Assembly (NCBI GenBank): GCA_035308965.1
Contig: DATGFN010000013.1
Span: forward strand, 1-64,000
Direction of reading: 5' to 3'
Length of the DNA: 64,000 bases
Source: DASYXZ01 sp035308965
GTDB taxonomy: Bacteria; Acidobacteriota; Terriglobia; UBA7540
A program made the translations under genes and the position numbers. The notes under the pieces are model-generated. The model had not been told where the DNA came from. It made no database searches and saw only the letters and a list, made by a program, of their open reading frames with translations. Each line of letters begins with the position of its first letter. Position 1 is the first letter of the stretch. Below are positions 17,461 to 26,599 of the stretch, piece after piece.

Positions 17461-20400
17461 TTATTGCGTCGCCTTCACTTGCTCCATCAATTTCAACGCA
17501 ACAGCGTCGGCAGGGTGGCGCGACAACCACGAATCGAGCAAGGCGCTGGCCTCGCTGGTTTGGCCATGCGAGAGGTCCAGGCGAACGAGGTTGTAGAGCA
17601 CCGATGCGGCTTCCGGATTATTCTTGAGAAGCGTTTTGAAGGTCTCTAAGGCGAGTTGCGTTTTGCCCTGGTGCGCGTATAGGACGCCAAGGTTGTTCGC
17701 TGCCAGTTCATTGTCGGGTTGGAGTTCAAGAACTTTGTGGAACAATTCACCGGCCTTTTGTTGGTCGCCCTGGCGCGCCGAAATAATTCCAAGATTGTTA
17801 AGTGCATCAGGGAAATTGGGAACAAGCGCCAACGCGCGATTGAACGCGTCACGCGCGCCATCGAGGTCGCCGCGTTGAAGCAGCACATATCCGAGATTGT
17901 TCCAGGCCTGGACAAAATCAGGGGCCTTGCGGGTGGCCTGCTCCAACGCCTTTTGCGCCCCTACTTCGTCACCGGATTGGCTCAACAAAACACCCAGCAG
18001 ATTTTCGGCTTCGGGGAAATTGGGGCGTGCGGCGAGGGCGGCGCGAACTCCGGCGAGGGCGGCGTCGATCTTGCCCAGTTCCCGTCGCACTAAAGCGAGG
18101 TTAAATTCGGAGTCGGGGTCGTTGGGGGAGTCCTTCACTGCGCTCGCCAGATAAATTTCCGCTGGGCCAGGAATTCCCGAGGTCCAAAGCGCGGTGCCGA
18201 GCGATTGCAACCTGCGGCGAAACGAGCACAGCACGCTACGTCCGGGAAAAGGTAGCGCGTCCGCCCCGGACTTTACTCCGTCGCGCGCGTCCCTTAGAAT
18301 TTCTCCCGCGTCCGCGCCGCCCCAGTAAATCTTTACTAATTTGCGAAACGACGCCGGGCCGGCGGGATCTTGGGCGGCCTCGGCGCCCACCTCAAATAAC
18401 AACCCTGTTGGCATCGGGGGATCGCGGCGGTAATCGAAGAGGTGGGCGAGAATCGTTGAAACAGAAAAACGAAAGAGGTCGTTGGCGCGCCAAGCCGGGT
18501 AATCGAGCTGCCGGGCGGCTGCCGAGGGAAGGGAACTCCCTCCCCACGACACCAGCCGGCTGGGCAGCTTGCGCTGGACCTTCAGCAACTCTTCCAGGCC
18601 CGAAGTAGGCGCACTTTTCCCGGAAGACTCTCGAATTTCGTTCTCCGCCTGATCCCAAAGCCAGAGCAGGGCATAGCGATGAGGGCCTTCGAGAATTGCC
18701 GGCTGAGGTTTGGCGTAGCCTTCATCTGCCGCGACCAGGTCAAGCATGCGCATCGCCCCCATAGAGGGCATGGGCAATGGGTCCAATAATTCAACAGAGA
18801 AGCGCGAAGGGATCGGCTCGACACGCGGTGGGTCAATGGTCCGGCTGCTTGCGCCAAGGGATCTCAACGTCGCCAGGGATTCGCGCCGCGGATTCTGCTG
18901 GCCTTCGGTCACGTAATATCGGTAGCCGGCGGAAAGGTCCGTGAACTCGCTAACCCTGCCGCCCGGCCACTGCACGCGCACGGTCTTAGCCTCGGTCGCC
19001 TCGCCAAGGCCGAACACTAATTCCTTGCTGTGTTGCGCAAGAAATCCGGAGCCGCAATTGAGCCAGCGCACCTGGCGGCCTGCCATCGTTTCCACCTCCA
19101 CGCGCGCCCCGATGGCGTCTCTGTTTCCGCTTTTACCGGTCAGGCGAATGGCAAGCGATGCGTGGCCGTGTGCAAGATCGTTCCGCAGCAATCGTAATTG
19201 CGGTCCGGTGCGGCTGTGGATTGCGAGGTCGGCATCGCCATCGCCATCGTAATCAAACACGGCAAACGACCGGCCGTCGTCGTTAAAGTCGAGTCCAGTG
19301 GCGGCGGAGGCGTCAACAAATTCGCCATGCCCGATGTTTAGAAAAAAGACATTGCGTTCGTTGCCGTTCCATGGGTGCCCCAGGTGGGCCAGTTCCAAAC
19401 CCGCCGTCCATGCGGCGCGATAGGCGCCGGAAGTCGTGTTGGTGTGGGGCGAGAGAGCCAGTATTTCCTCCCACAGATAGGCGTCCAGGGGCGCCTTTTC
19501 CGGCGTGGGCGAAGAAAGAAATCCATTCACAACGTAAAGGTCGTGCTGCCCGTCGTTTTCAAGATCAAACGTATCCGAGCACCAAGCCCAGCGTCCGCGC
19601 GTTGCGCCCGCCGCTCCGGAAATTTTGGCCAGCGCCCGGAGCGCGGGCTTTCCGCTTGCGACTTGGGAAACATTTGGATTGCGATATAACGCGTTGCCCT
19701 GGGCGAAATCGACCACCTGCTCCGTCCCCACGTCAGCGAATTTTGCAAGGAATTCCTGATCGGCCGTCAGTCTTTCGGACGCGGGCATCCACATGTTCGC
19801 CACATAAAGGCCGGAGTGGCGCTCGCCCGTCAAATCCGCTGTGCAGGCGCTCATTCCCGAGCCGTGCCCCGGAATCCCGTCCTCGATTTCTTCAAACGTT
19901 CCGTCGCGCCGGTTATGATAGAGGTTGTTGCGCCCAAAATCATTCACCACCACCAAGTCCATCCACCCGTCGTCGTCGAAGTCGGCCCACGCACACGCAA
20001 AACTATATCGATCGTTACCATGGTTCAGGCCGCTTGCCTGCGTTGCGTCTTCGAACATTCCGTCACCGCGGTTACGATAGAGGAAATTAGGCGGGCCGTT
20101 TTGAGCGTCATAATAAGGCGTGGGGATGGGCGTTGAGCCCTGGCCCTGGAAGTAACCATACGAACAAACGTAAAGATCGAGGAACCCGTCGTTGTTGTAA
20201 TCGGCCAGCGCGGCGCCAGTCAGCGAAGCCTGTTGCGAGTTGCCGGGGAACGCGTTGCGAGTCAGCGTGAATCGTCCGTGCCCGTCGTTCAGGAAAAGCA
20301 ATGGACGAGACTCGGTTATCAGAATCAGGTCCTGGCGCCCCCGATTGAGGATGTCCGCAAAAAGCGCCATCGACGTGGCGTCCAGCAGGTCCACACCCGC

Positions 20401-21585
20401 GGAACCGGCGACATCTTCAAAAATTCCCGGCTCGCGTTGGCGGTACAAACGATTGGGCAGGCCTTGCGGCTGGCATAAATAAATTTCATCCAGGCCGTCG
20501 CCGTCCGCATCGCCCACGCTGACGCCGCAGTTTCCAAAAATGTCGATGCCGCTGGCCTCGTCAAGCACGGCGCGCCAATAATTTGTGTCACGCATCAGGT
20601 GACTTTTATAGCTTGGATCCTCACCGAACGCTGCCGTCGTGACGTCTGTAAAAACAACAGCCGGCCCCTCCACGGTTGTGATTTCCAAAGGTCGCCAGCC
20701 CGCGATGCGCCAATTGGAAATCCTTGCTGGAGAAGCCGCACGCACATTCTTTGATTCTTCGCCAACCTCTGGTCCCTGGTTCGCTCTCCCTGACCCTTCC
20801 TCCTCCCAATCGATTTCCCATTCCCCAACAGCCTGCCGCCGCAGGGAAAGCGACGGAGAAGTAATCCCGCTGCGCGAGACCGCACCCGCACTTGTAGTGT
20901 TCGCCAATTCAAACCGGATGCGTGACCGGAGAGTTTTGGATTGAAGGGAGGACGGCGGCACAGCAGCCACTTCAGAAATCTCAAGGCAGTCCAACTGCGC
21001 CAACGCCACCGGAGAATAATCGGCCAAAAACCGGCTCAGGCAAGCGCTGAACTCCTCCGGACCCAATTTCTGCGCCGGGGCCATGCCCGTTTTCCAATCC
21101 ATTTTTTGGACTTTGAAGCTGGAATCCTGTCTCACTGTTTTCACGTCGGCGGGCACAACGGACACGCCGCGAAAGCTGGTTGAGAATAGGGACTCCGTCC
21201 CTGTCCGCGGGGCGCCAGCCAGAAGGAAGGAACGAAGCCGCTCAATTGATGTCGAGAGGAGCTCCATCCGCCGCTCGCATTCGAATCGATGAACGCCATC
21301 ATGGAACCGGCTGAGCGCCTGCCCGAGAGGAGTCCACTGGTGGGTATGAAATGCCTGCGATTGGGCATCTGGATTTGTTGCGCCGGAGGGGTTGGCGAAG
21401 AGATTGGATTCAAGACTTATGGGCGAAGAACGGAGCGCGTGCCGGGGGCCTTGGCGCACAAGAGCAGGAAATGAGGCGGCGAACATGGCGGCGCTTGATT
21501 GAAAAAAACGCCGGCGCGTGAGTTTCTGGTTTCTGGGATGTGAATTTCGGATTTCGGATTCCCGCCTTCGGCCATGTGACATCAA
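17461..21585 (-). CDS. Tat-exported FG-GAP/VCBS repeat protein with ASPIC/UnbV domain and C-terminal TPRs (CRTAC1-like)
   Basis: The 1374-aa protein starts with a twin-arginine leader (LTRRRFFQSSAAMFAASF). From about residue 350 to 830 there are repeated calcium-binding-like beta-propeller loops of the DxDxDGxxD kind: GDADGDGLDEIYL, DYNNDGFLDLYVC, DFDDDGWMDLVVV, DLENDGQHDLYVV and DYDGDGDADLAIH. An ASPIC/UnbV domain follows (residues about 850-915, with VRVQWPGGRVSEF). After a middle region of unknown type, the last 250 residues are TPR repeats (ALEQATRKAPDFVQAWNNLG, AFNRALALVPNFPDALNNLG). It is exported, probably a surface scaffold; no enzymatic role is evident. It lies 15 bases after another TPR gene and is likely cotranscribed with it. 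Confidence 0.85.
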   Translation of the reverse strand: MMSHGRRRESEIRNSHPRNQKLTRRRFFQSSAAMFAASFPALVRQGPRHALRSSPISLESNLFANPSGATNPDAQSQAFHTHQWTPLGQALSRFHDGVHRFECERRMELLSTSIERLRSFLLAGAPRTGTESLFSTSFRGVSVVPADVKTVRQDSSFKVQKMDWKTGMAPAQKLGPEEFSACLSRFLADYSPVALAQLDCLEISEVAAVPPSSLQSKTLRSRIRFELANTTSAGAVSRSGITSPSLSLRRQAVGEWEIDWEEEGSGRANQGPEVGEESKNVRAASPARISNWRIAGWRPLEITTVEGPAVVFTDVTTAAFGEDPSYKSHLMRDTNYWRAVLDEASGIDIFGNCGVSVGDADGDGLDEIYLCQPQGLPNRLYRQREPGIFEDVAGSAGVDLLDATSMALFADILNRGRQDLILITESRPLLFLNDGHGRFTLTRNAFPGNSQQASLTGAALADYNNDGFLDLYVCSYGYFQGQGSTPIPTPYYDAQNGPPNFLYRNRGDGMFEDATQASGLNHGNDRYSFACAWADFDDDGWMDLVVVNDFGRNNLYHNRRDGTFEEIEDGIPGHGSGMSACTADLTGERHSGLYVANMWMPASERLTADQEFLAKFADVGTEQVVDFAQGNALYRNPNVSQVASGKPALRALAKISGAAGATRGRWAWCSDTFDLENDGQHDLYVVNGFLSSPTPEKAPLDAYLWEEILALSPHTNTTSGAYRAAWTAGLELAHLGHPWNGNERNVFFLNIGHGEFVDASAATGLDFNDDGRSFAVFDYDGDGDADLAIHSRTGPQLRLLRNDLAHGHASLAIRLTGKSGNRDAIGARVEVETMAGRQVRWLNCGSGFLAQHSKELVFGLGEATEAKTVRVQWPGGRVSEFTDLSAGYRYYVTEGQQNPRRESLATLRSLGASSRTIDPPRVEPIPSRFSVELLDPLPMPSMGAMRMLDLVAADEGYAKPQPAILEGPHRYALLWLWDQAENEIRESSGKSAPTSGLEELLKVQRKLPSRLVSWGGSSLPSAAARQLDYPAWRANDLFRFSVSTILAHLFDYRRDPPMPTGLLFEVGAEAAQDPAGPASFRKLVKIYWGGADAGEILRDARDGVKSGADALPFPGRSVLCSFRRRLQSLGTALWTSGIPGPAEIYLASAVKDSPNDPDSEFNLALVRRELGKIDAALAGVRAALAARPNFPEAENLLGVLLSQSGDEVGAQKALEQATRKAPDFVQAWNNLGYVLLQRGDLDGARDAFNRALALVPNFPDALNNLGIISARQGDQQKAGELFHKVLELQPDNELAANNLGVLYAHQGKTQLALETFKTLLKNNPEAASVLYNLVRLDLSHGQTSEASALLDSWLSRHPADAVALKLMEQVKATQ

Positions 21586-21600
21586 ACTATCGATCGCGTT

Positions 21601-23457
21601 CTATTTCGTGGCATCAATCGCCTTTTCTTTTGTTTCTTCAATCGCGCGGCGCTGCTCGTCTGAAAGTTTCTGAGCCCGGCCGGCGAGGTCAGGCCGGCCG
21701 AGTTTTTGATAAAGGCGGGCGAGTTGCCATTGCAGATCTCCGGAATTGTCACAAGGCGCCGCTGCTTCAAGGTCCGCGATTGCGCGCGCGTCGTCGCCCA
21801 AGGCGCGATAAGTCTTCCCGCGGCTCCAGCGGGCTATCAGAAGTCCCGGATCAAGTTCCAACGCCCGGGTGAGCAGCGGGAGAGCGCGATTCGGCTGGGC
21901 CATTCGCAGGTAAACGTCGCCTAGCTCAAACGTCACAACTGGGTCTGCGGGGTCGAGAGATGATGCCTCAGAGAGTTCGGCCCGAGCCGCTTCAAGTTGG
22001 GTCCCCGCTCGATAAAGGTGGCCGAGTCCGGCGTGGAGCAGAGCGCTTTGGGGATTCCCGATGAGCCCGGCGCGATACTCGCGAATTGCGCCAGCTTCGT
22101 CATCACGCTCTTCCGCCGCCAGCGCGCGCAAGGCATAAAGCTGGGCGCTGAACCGCGGTGACTGAGCCGCCTGGGCATACGCCTGTTCGCTCAAGCGCAA
22201 GGCGGCGCGGGCACGCCAATAGAAGACTTCAGGAGAGTCTGGATCTGACTCGAGTTTTTGGAGGGCGAGTGCAGAATTTTCCCAAAGCAAAACTCCATCT
22301 GCATGCCCAGCTTTTGTCTTTTCCAAATCCTGCTCAGGAAGGGGGGAATCACTGATGGGGCTTTGGGCGGTTCGCTCCGAGCTCTGGGGCGACTCGGCCA
22401 ACGGAGGATGGCGGGTCCTCAGCGCCTCGCCTTCAAGCTTTTTGTTCCAATCGCTGGCAGGGGCCAGTTCCTCGAGGCGACGGGAATTTTCCCGCGCTTC
22501 TTCCAGCAAAACACCGCCCATAATAAACCATATTGCGGGAGATGTGGCATTCGGGCTCAAGAGGGTTGACAAGGTTTGCCGCGCCGCAACCGGATCGCCT
22601 GAGGCCCATGCAAGGATGGCGCTCGCCCAGGCGGCATCACGAGCTGGCGGGTCGATGTCCCGCTTTTTCGCACCCTGACCATTACTTTCACCTCCAAATC
22701 CGGCATTAAGTGGCGGCCATTCTTTCCTCGCGCCTTCGGCGTCGCCGGCAACCACCCGCCCAAGGCCCACGAGCAGTCGTGCCGCATGCGGTGAGGGGGC
22801 ACTGGGCAAAGCTGCAATCAAATCGGCGAGGGCGGAAGGAAATCCCGCGTAAACTTGCGAGAGAGTCATGTTCCATTTTACTGGGGCGCAGTCAGGTTGC
22901 ATTCGCGAAATGCGCTGGTAGATTGCCCAGGCTTCTTGAAACCGCCCGGACTTAAGCGCCTTGTCCGCTTGCGGGACTTCAATTTCAAAACTGCCGCTAC
23001 GTTCAGCGGGTGGATCGGCTCGCGAGGTATCCCCGCCTGCGGCGGGCGCCTTGGTGCTGGCGCAAGCGGCCTGCAACGATTCCACCGGCCACGCAAAGTC
23101 CTCAGGCCAGGGAGGTAGAAGCGTCACACCCCCTTCAATCCGGCGAAGCCTGACGTTCGCGGGCGGCGACGGCGGGCGCGCGCTGGTGTGTCCAGTCTCC
23201 GTGGCCATGATCGCAGAAGGAGCTGAGTATGACCCAAGAAACTGCAGCGCGTCAGTTGCCCCCGGTTGTTGCGATTGCTTGTTTTTGGACGAGGCGGTGT
23301 CCTGCCCGTAAGAAATACAAACCGCGGTGGCAAGCAAAACGAACAGCAACACATTCTTCAAGAATCGCAAGGCCACTCCGACCCCATTCTCGCGATGGAA
23401 AGCAAAATGCACCTTGTCAATCCGCCTACCTGAAGATACCAAATTTTGAGAAAGCAT
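21601..23457 (-). CDS. Secreted or membrane-anchored TPR protein
   Basis: The open frame is 618 aa. The only hydrophobic segment is LKNVLLFVLLATAVCISYG near residue 31, a signal peptide or anchor, so the start may instead be the GTG at 23376, which would place that segment at the N-terminus. A Pro/Ser-rich linker follows. TPR-type helical repeats occupy the middle (QADKALKSGRFQEAWAIYQR, residues about 160-230) and especially the C-terminal third (AQLYALRALAAEERDDEAGA, EASSLDPADPVVTFELGDVY, ALELDPGLLIARWSRGKTYR). There are no enzymatic motifs. It lies directly upstream of the FG-GAP/ASPIC/TPR gene with a 15-base gap, and both products are predicted outside the cytoplasm, so they probably work together. 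Confidence 0.75.
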   Translation of the reverse strand: MLSQNLVSSGRRIDKVHFAFHRENGVGVALRFLKNVLLFVLLATAVCISYGQDTASSKNKQSQQPGATDALQFLGSYSAPSAIMATETGHTSARPPSPPANVRLRRIEGGVTLLPPWPEDFAWPVESLQAACASTKAPAAGGDTSRADPPAERSGSFEIEVPQADKALKSGRFQEAWAIYQRISRMQPDCAPVKWNMTLSQVYAGFPSALADLIAALPSAPSPHAARLLVGLGRVVAGDAEGARKEWPPLNAGFGGESNGQGAKKRDIDPPARDAAWASAILAWASGDPVAARQTLSTLLSPNATSPAIWFIMGGVLLEEARENSRRLEELAPASDWNKKLEGEALRTRHPPLAESPQSSERTAQSPISDSPLPEQDLEKTKAGHADGVLLWENSALALQKLESDPDSPEVFYWRARAALRLSEQAYAQAAQSPRFSAQLYALRALAAEERDDEAGAIREYRAGLIGNPQSALLHAGLGHLYRAGTQLEAARAELSEASSLDPADPVVTFELGDVYLRMAQPNRALPLLTRALELDPGLLIARWSRGKTYRALGDDARAIADLEAAAPCDNSGDLQWQLARLYQKLGRPDLAGRAQKLSDEQRRAIEETKEKAIDATK

Positions 23458-23790
23458 CCAAGCCGCGCTCCCCGACGCGCTCTAATAACTGCCGGGCGCT
23501 AATTGCATCGCGCATCATGTTATGGAAACATGACGGAAACACAAGAAGGGCGCTTTCGACGCGCGCCGCAAAGGCTGCGCCGGATGGAAGAGACGGAAGA
23601 CCACGAAGACGTTTCGCGCGTCCACTCAATTACCGATTAATTAAAATAGAGCAAACCCTCCAACATCGTAAGACGCCTAAAACTCGAAGCCTCGCCGAGA
23701 ATGAAGACGGTGGGTTGGGTCGCTAGCTTCCGTCAAATCGCCTCAACGCTTTCGCCCGAGGGCGGGGCAAACTCTGGATTTCCCGCTCAC
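23458..23790. other. Intergenic region without recognisable gene
   Basis: This 333-base stretch separates the TPR operon start (23457) from the 3-prime end of the SDR gene (23791), both on the - strand. Only short shadow frames are present. I see no tRNA-like cloverleaf, no hairpin with T-run and no convincing -35/-10 pair, though the promoter of the TPR operon should lie in its left part. Confidence 0.5.
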
Positions 23791-24567
23791 TTAACAAGTG
23801 TAGCCTCCATCGACTATTATGTTTTGGCCGGTGATGTATCGGGATGCCTCAGAGGCCAGAAATACCACAGCACCCTTGATGTCGTCATGTTCGGCCATCC
23901 GTCCCAGGAACACTCGACGGCAGTACTCTGAGAGGAAAGGCTCTTCTTCACTACCGGAGTAAAATCCGCCTGGTGATATGGCATTTACTCTGACACCCTG
24001 CGGGCCCGCCCAGGCCGCCAGGTACTTGGTCAGACCAATCAGCCCATGCTTATGAAAATGGTAGTCTGGAGGTGTCGTCTTATCGGTTCCGGCGTAGTTC
24101 TTAAAGTCCGGGGCGACCACTCCCTGAATGGAGCTGATGTTGACAATGCTGCCGCTTCCCCTCTTCATCATCGGGTCGAGAAACGCTCGCAAAATACCAA
24201 ATAGGCCGGTCGCGTTGACCTCCATCGATTCACGCCAGGCTTCCAGACCGTCATTGTAAGTGCGCATCGGTCGAGCCACGGAGTTATTTACAAATACGTC
24301 AATCCGTTCCCACTTGTTCAGCACACGGTCGCGAAATTCTATTATCGACTTTTCGTTTCCCTGGTCATAACTATCACCCGTGACTTTCAGTCCTCGTCGA
24401 ACTAGTTCAGCCGCCTGCGCGTCACAGCGCGTCTTATTTCGGGAGGCGATGATGACCTCCGCGCCGGCCTCTGCCAGAGCTTCAGAAATGGGCGTTCCGT
24501 AAATTCCAGCGCCCCCGGTCACGACTGCCACGCGATCGGTCAGATCAAATAGTTTTCGAACGTCCAT
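23791..24567 (-). CDS. Short-chain dehydrogenase/reductase (gluconate 5-dehydrogenase-like)
   Basis: The 258-aa SDR begins MDVRKLFDLTDRVAVVTGG. The nucleotide motif is TGGAGIYGTP with Tyr where a Leu is usual. NNSVARPM replaces the NNAG motif near residue 90, and the catalytic residues are Ser in NISSIQGV, then a Tyr-x3-Lys-like stretch in DYHFHKHGLIGLTKYLA: here Tyr-His-Phe-His-Lys keeps the spacing. The end is IIVDGGYTC. The overall style resembles SDRs acting on sugar acids or polyols. It is the last of a co-directional - strand array, 247 bases after the sodium symporter gene, so it may oxidise or reduce the imported compound. Confidence 0.8.
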   Translation of the reverse strand: MDVRKLFDLTDRVAVVTGGAGIYGTPISEALAEAGAEVIIASRNKTRCDAQAAELVRRGLKVTGDSYDQGNEKSIIEFRDRVLNKWERIDVFVNNSVARPMRTYNDGLEAWRESMEVNATGLFGILRAFLDPMMKRGSGSIVNISSIQGVVAPDFKNYAGTDKTTPPDYHFHKHGLIGLTKYLAAWAGPQGVRVNAISPGGFYSGSEEEPFLSEYCRRVFLGRMAEHDDIKGAVVFLASEASRYITGQNIIVDGGYTC

Positions 24568-24813
24568 AATGCTGATGTTTCCAGATTGCCGTGATGTTGT
24601 CCAGCGTCATCCATCCTGTGGGAATCTTTCTAAGATGATCCCGGTGAGCATTCCGACCACCAGTGGAAAGTGACCGCCCAGCCCCGGAATTCACACTTAA
24701 TCTATTCTCCGAAACTCGATGATCTGTTGGCGTGACGGAAGCTCAATTCAGTCTTTCGATCCCTCTAGCTCCACGGTCTCGCCCGTTCCAATTGACCCGC
24801 GCCCAGCCTCTGG

Positions 24814-26337
24814 TTAGGAAGCATTTGATGCCGGGTTGGAAGGTGCAATCGTGCCCGCGGGAGCTTCCAGGCTCCATACCAACCCATACAATTCGGCCCG
24901 GTCTCGACGCGGGCCTGCCAAGCTCAGCAGATAACCGGTAATATAAGTAACCACAGTTCCGATGAGGGCGTAATAGAAGAATGAGATTGGGGACCTCCAC
25001 GCCACCAGAGAAACGGCCGCGAACCCTAATGCTCCCCCGAAAACCGCTCCCGTTCCTTTCCCCTTCTGCGTCAGCATTCCCAGAAGAAAGATGCCCAGGA
25101 TTGGGCCTGCGAGGAAGCTGTTGATAATATTGAAAGCATTTACAATCGGCCCGAGTCGGTTGACAAAGAGGGCAGCAAACGTGGCCGCTGCTCCCCAGCA
25201 GAGGGTGCCCAGGCGGCCGACGAGGACGTAGTGTGACTCCGGGCGCCCGGGTCGGAACAACCTTTGGTAGAAGTCCACAGTGGTAGCAGTCGTCAGCGCA
25301 TTGATGCTCGCACTCATCACCGCCATCGAGGCGCCAAAAATCGAAGCAATTACAAGCCCTGAAAACACGCCATTTAGTTCGTGTAGCACGAAAAACGGAA
25401 CGAGCGCATCCATCATCGGCAAACTGCTCAGACGGTCGGAATGGAGGCGGTAATAGACAAACAGCACAGTACCCATGAGGTACTGAAGCAAACCGATGGG
25501 GATTAGGATCAACGCGTCCAGCAGTAGTGCTTGCCGGCTCTCGGTGAGAGATCGAGTGGTGAAATAACGTTGCAAGTAGGCCTGGTCCGTGGCCAGAACC
25601 GACAGCACCAGCACCCCGCCGCCTATGGTCATCGCCCAAAATGAAGTAAGTTCATGGGGATCAAAAGAGAAGTTGAAGAACTTCAGCCGCCCGGCCTCTG
25701 AGGCGACCTGGTACACCGTGAAAACTCCACCGGGGATCCGAGCCAGTGACATCCAGAAAATCATGACGATGCCCAGCATCAATATTGAAAATTGCATGAC
25801 GTCGGTCCAGATCACCGCCTTCATTCCGCCCAATGTCGTGTACACGGTGGTGAAGACTCCCATGATCAAAACGCACGTGGAGAGATGCATGCCCGTGATT
25901 AGCGAGAGCACGAGGGAAGGCGCGTAGATAACGACGGCAGCATGAGACCCGCGGATCAAGAGGAATATGGCGCTGCCCACGACCCGGGTCTTGAGGTCGA
26001 ACCGCCGCTCCAAATACTCGTAGGCAGTAAAGAATTTAAAACGCGAATAAAAGGGCATAAACACGTACATGACAATAGGAGCCACTAAGAGAGCAGTCGG
26101 CACGGCCCAGAACAGCTCAAGGTTGTGCGCATAGGACCAAGCGGGGCATCCCACATAGCTGACAGCGCTGATGTCGGCAGCCACCAGGGAAATTGCTACC
26201 GGTAAGGAACGCATGGTGCGGCCGCCGAGGAAATACTGGCTGGCAGAAGCGCCCCGTCGATAAAACAAGCTGCCGATGATGGTTACGAGTAAGACATACC
26301 CACAAACAATGAACCAGTCCGTAATGCTGAATTGCAT
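24814..26337 (-). CDS. Sodium:solute symporter (SSS family)
   Basis: The 507-aa protein is an integral membrane transporter with about 13 hydrophobic helices. Family marks include the N-terminal DWFIVCGYVLLVTIIGSLFY, YFLGGRTMRSLPVAISLVA with AADISAVSYVGCPAWSYAHN, and AYEYLERRFDLKTRV, which is the conserved SSS loop. A later segment, ATTVDFYQRLFRP, is the usual SSS intracellular loop. Members couple sodium to uptake of sugars, amino acids, carboxylates or vitamins; the substrate cannot be read from the sequence. It sits between two dehydrogenase/aminotransferase genes in the same direction, making it the probable importer for the Region 3 pathway. Confidence 0.9.
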   Translation of the reverse strand: MQFSITDWFIVCGYVLLVTIIGSLFYRRGASASQYFLGGRTMRSLPVAISLVAADISAVSYVGCPAWSYAHNLELFWAVPTALLVAPIVMYVFMPFYSRFKFFTAYEYLERRFDLKTRVVGSAIFLLIRGSHAAVVIYAPSLVLSLITGMHLSTCVLIMGVFTTVYTTLGGMKAVIWTDVMQFSILMLGIVMIFWMSLARIPGGVFTVYQVASEAGRLKFFNFSFDPHELTSFWAMTIGGGVLVLSVLATDQAYLQRYFTTRSLTESRQALLLDALILIPIGLLQYLMGTVLFVYYRLHSDRLSSLPMMDALVPFFVLHELNGVFSGLVIASIFGASMAVMSASINALTTATTVDFYQRLFRPGRPESHYVLVGRLGTLCWGAAATFAALFVNRLGPIVNAFNIINSFLAGPILGIFLLGMLTQKGKGTGAVFGGALGFAAVSLVAWRSPISFFYYALIGTVVTYITGYLLSLAGPRRDRAELYGLVWSLEAPAGTIAPSNPASNAS

Positions 26338-26507
26338 GGTGATTACCCCGACGCGCCGGCATCACAGCGTCGATCTGCACCCGGCGATAGTTGCAGCAGG
26401 AGCCGATCAACCGCTCGATCATATATTATCGCATGGAGTCGCGGCGGGCCTGCAAATGTTTTAATCGATGGCGGTTGGCATGCCAAGCCACCATGCCGGC
26501 TGTAATT

Positions 26508-26532
26508 TATACAAAGCACAACCCTTTGTATA
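26508..26532. repeat. Perfect inverted repeat between aminotransferase and symporter genes
   Basis: TATACAAAG at 26508-26516 and CTTTGTATA at 26524-26532 are exact reverse complements with a seven-base spacer. It lies in the 262-base gap between the aminotransferase stop (26600) and the symporter start (26337). There is no T-run on either side, so it looks more like an operator (GTATA-containing palindromes are common for GntR-type regulators) than a terminator. Function is inference. Confidence 0.45.
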
Positions 26533-26599
26533 GCCGATTTGCTCTTCTAGTGGACGAGAGCGCCGCAAAAAGTGTTGGAAGGGCCTGCTCAAGGGGCGT

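Noticed and set aside
24743..25639. Long - strand frame (298 aa) inside the symporter gene
   Set aside because: It lies wholly in another frame of the sodium:solute symporter gene, has no family motif and a Pro/Arg/His-rich composition typical of shadow frames.
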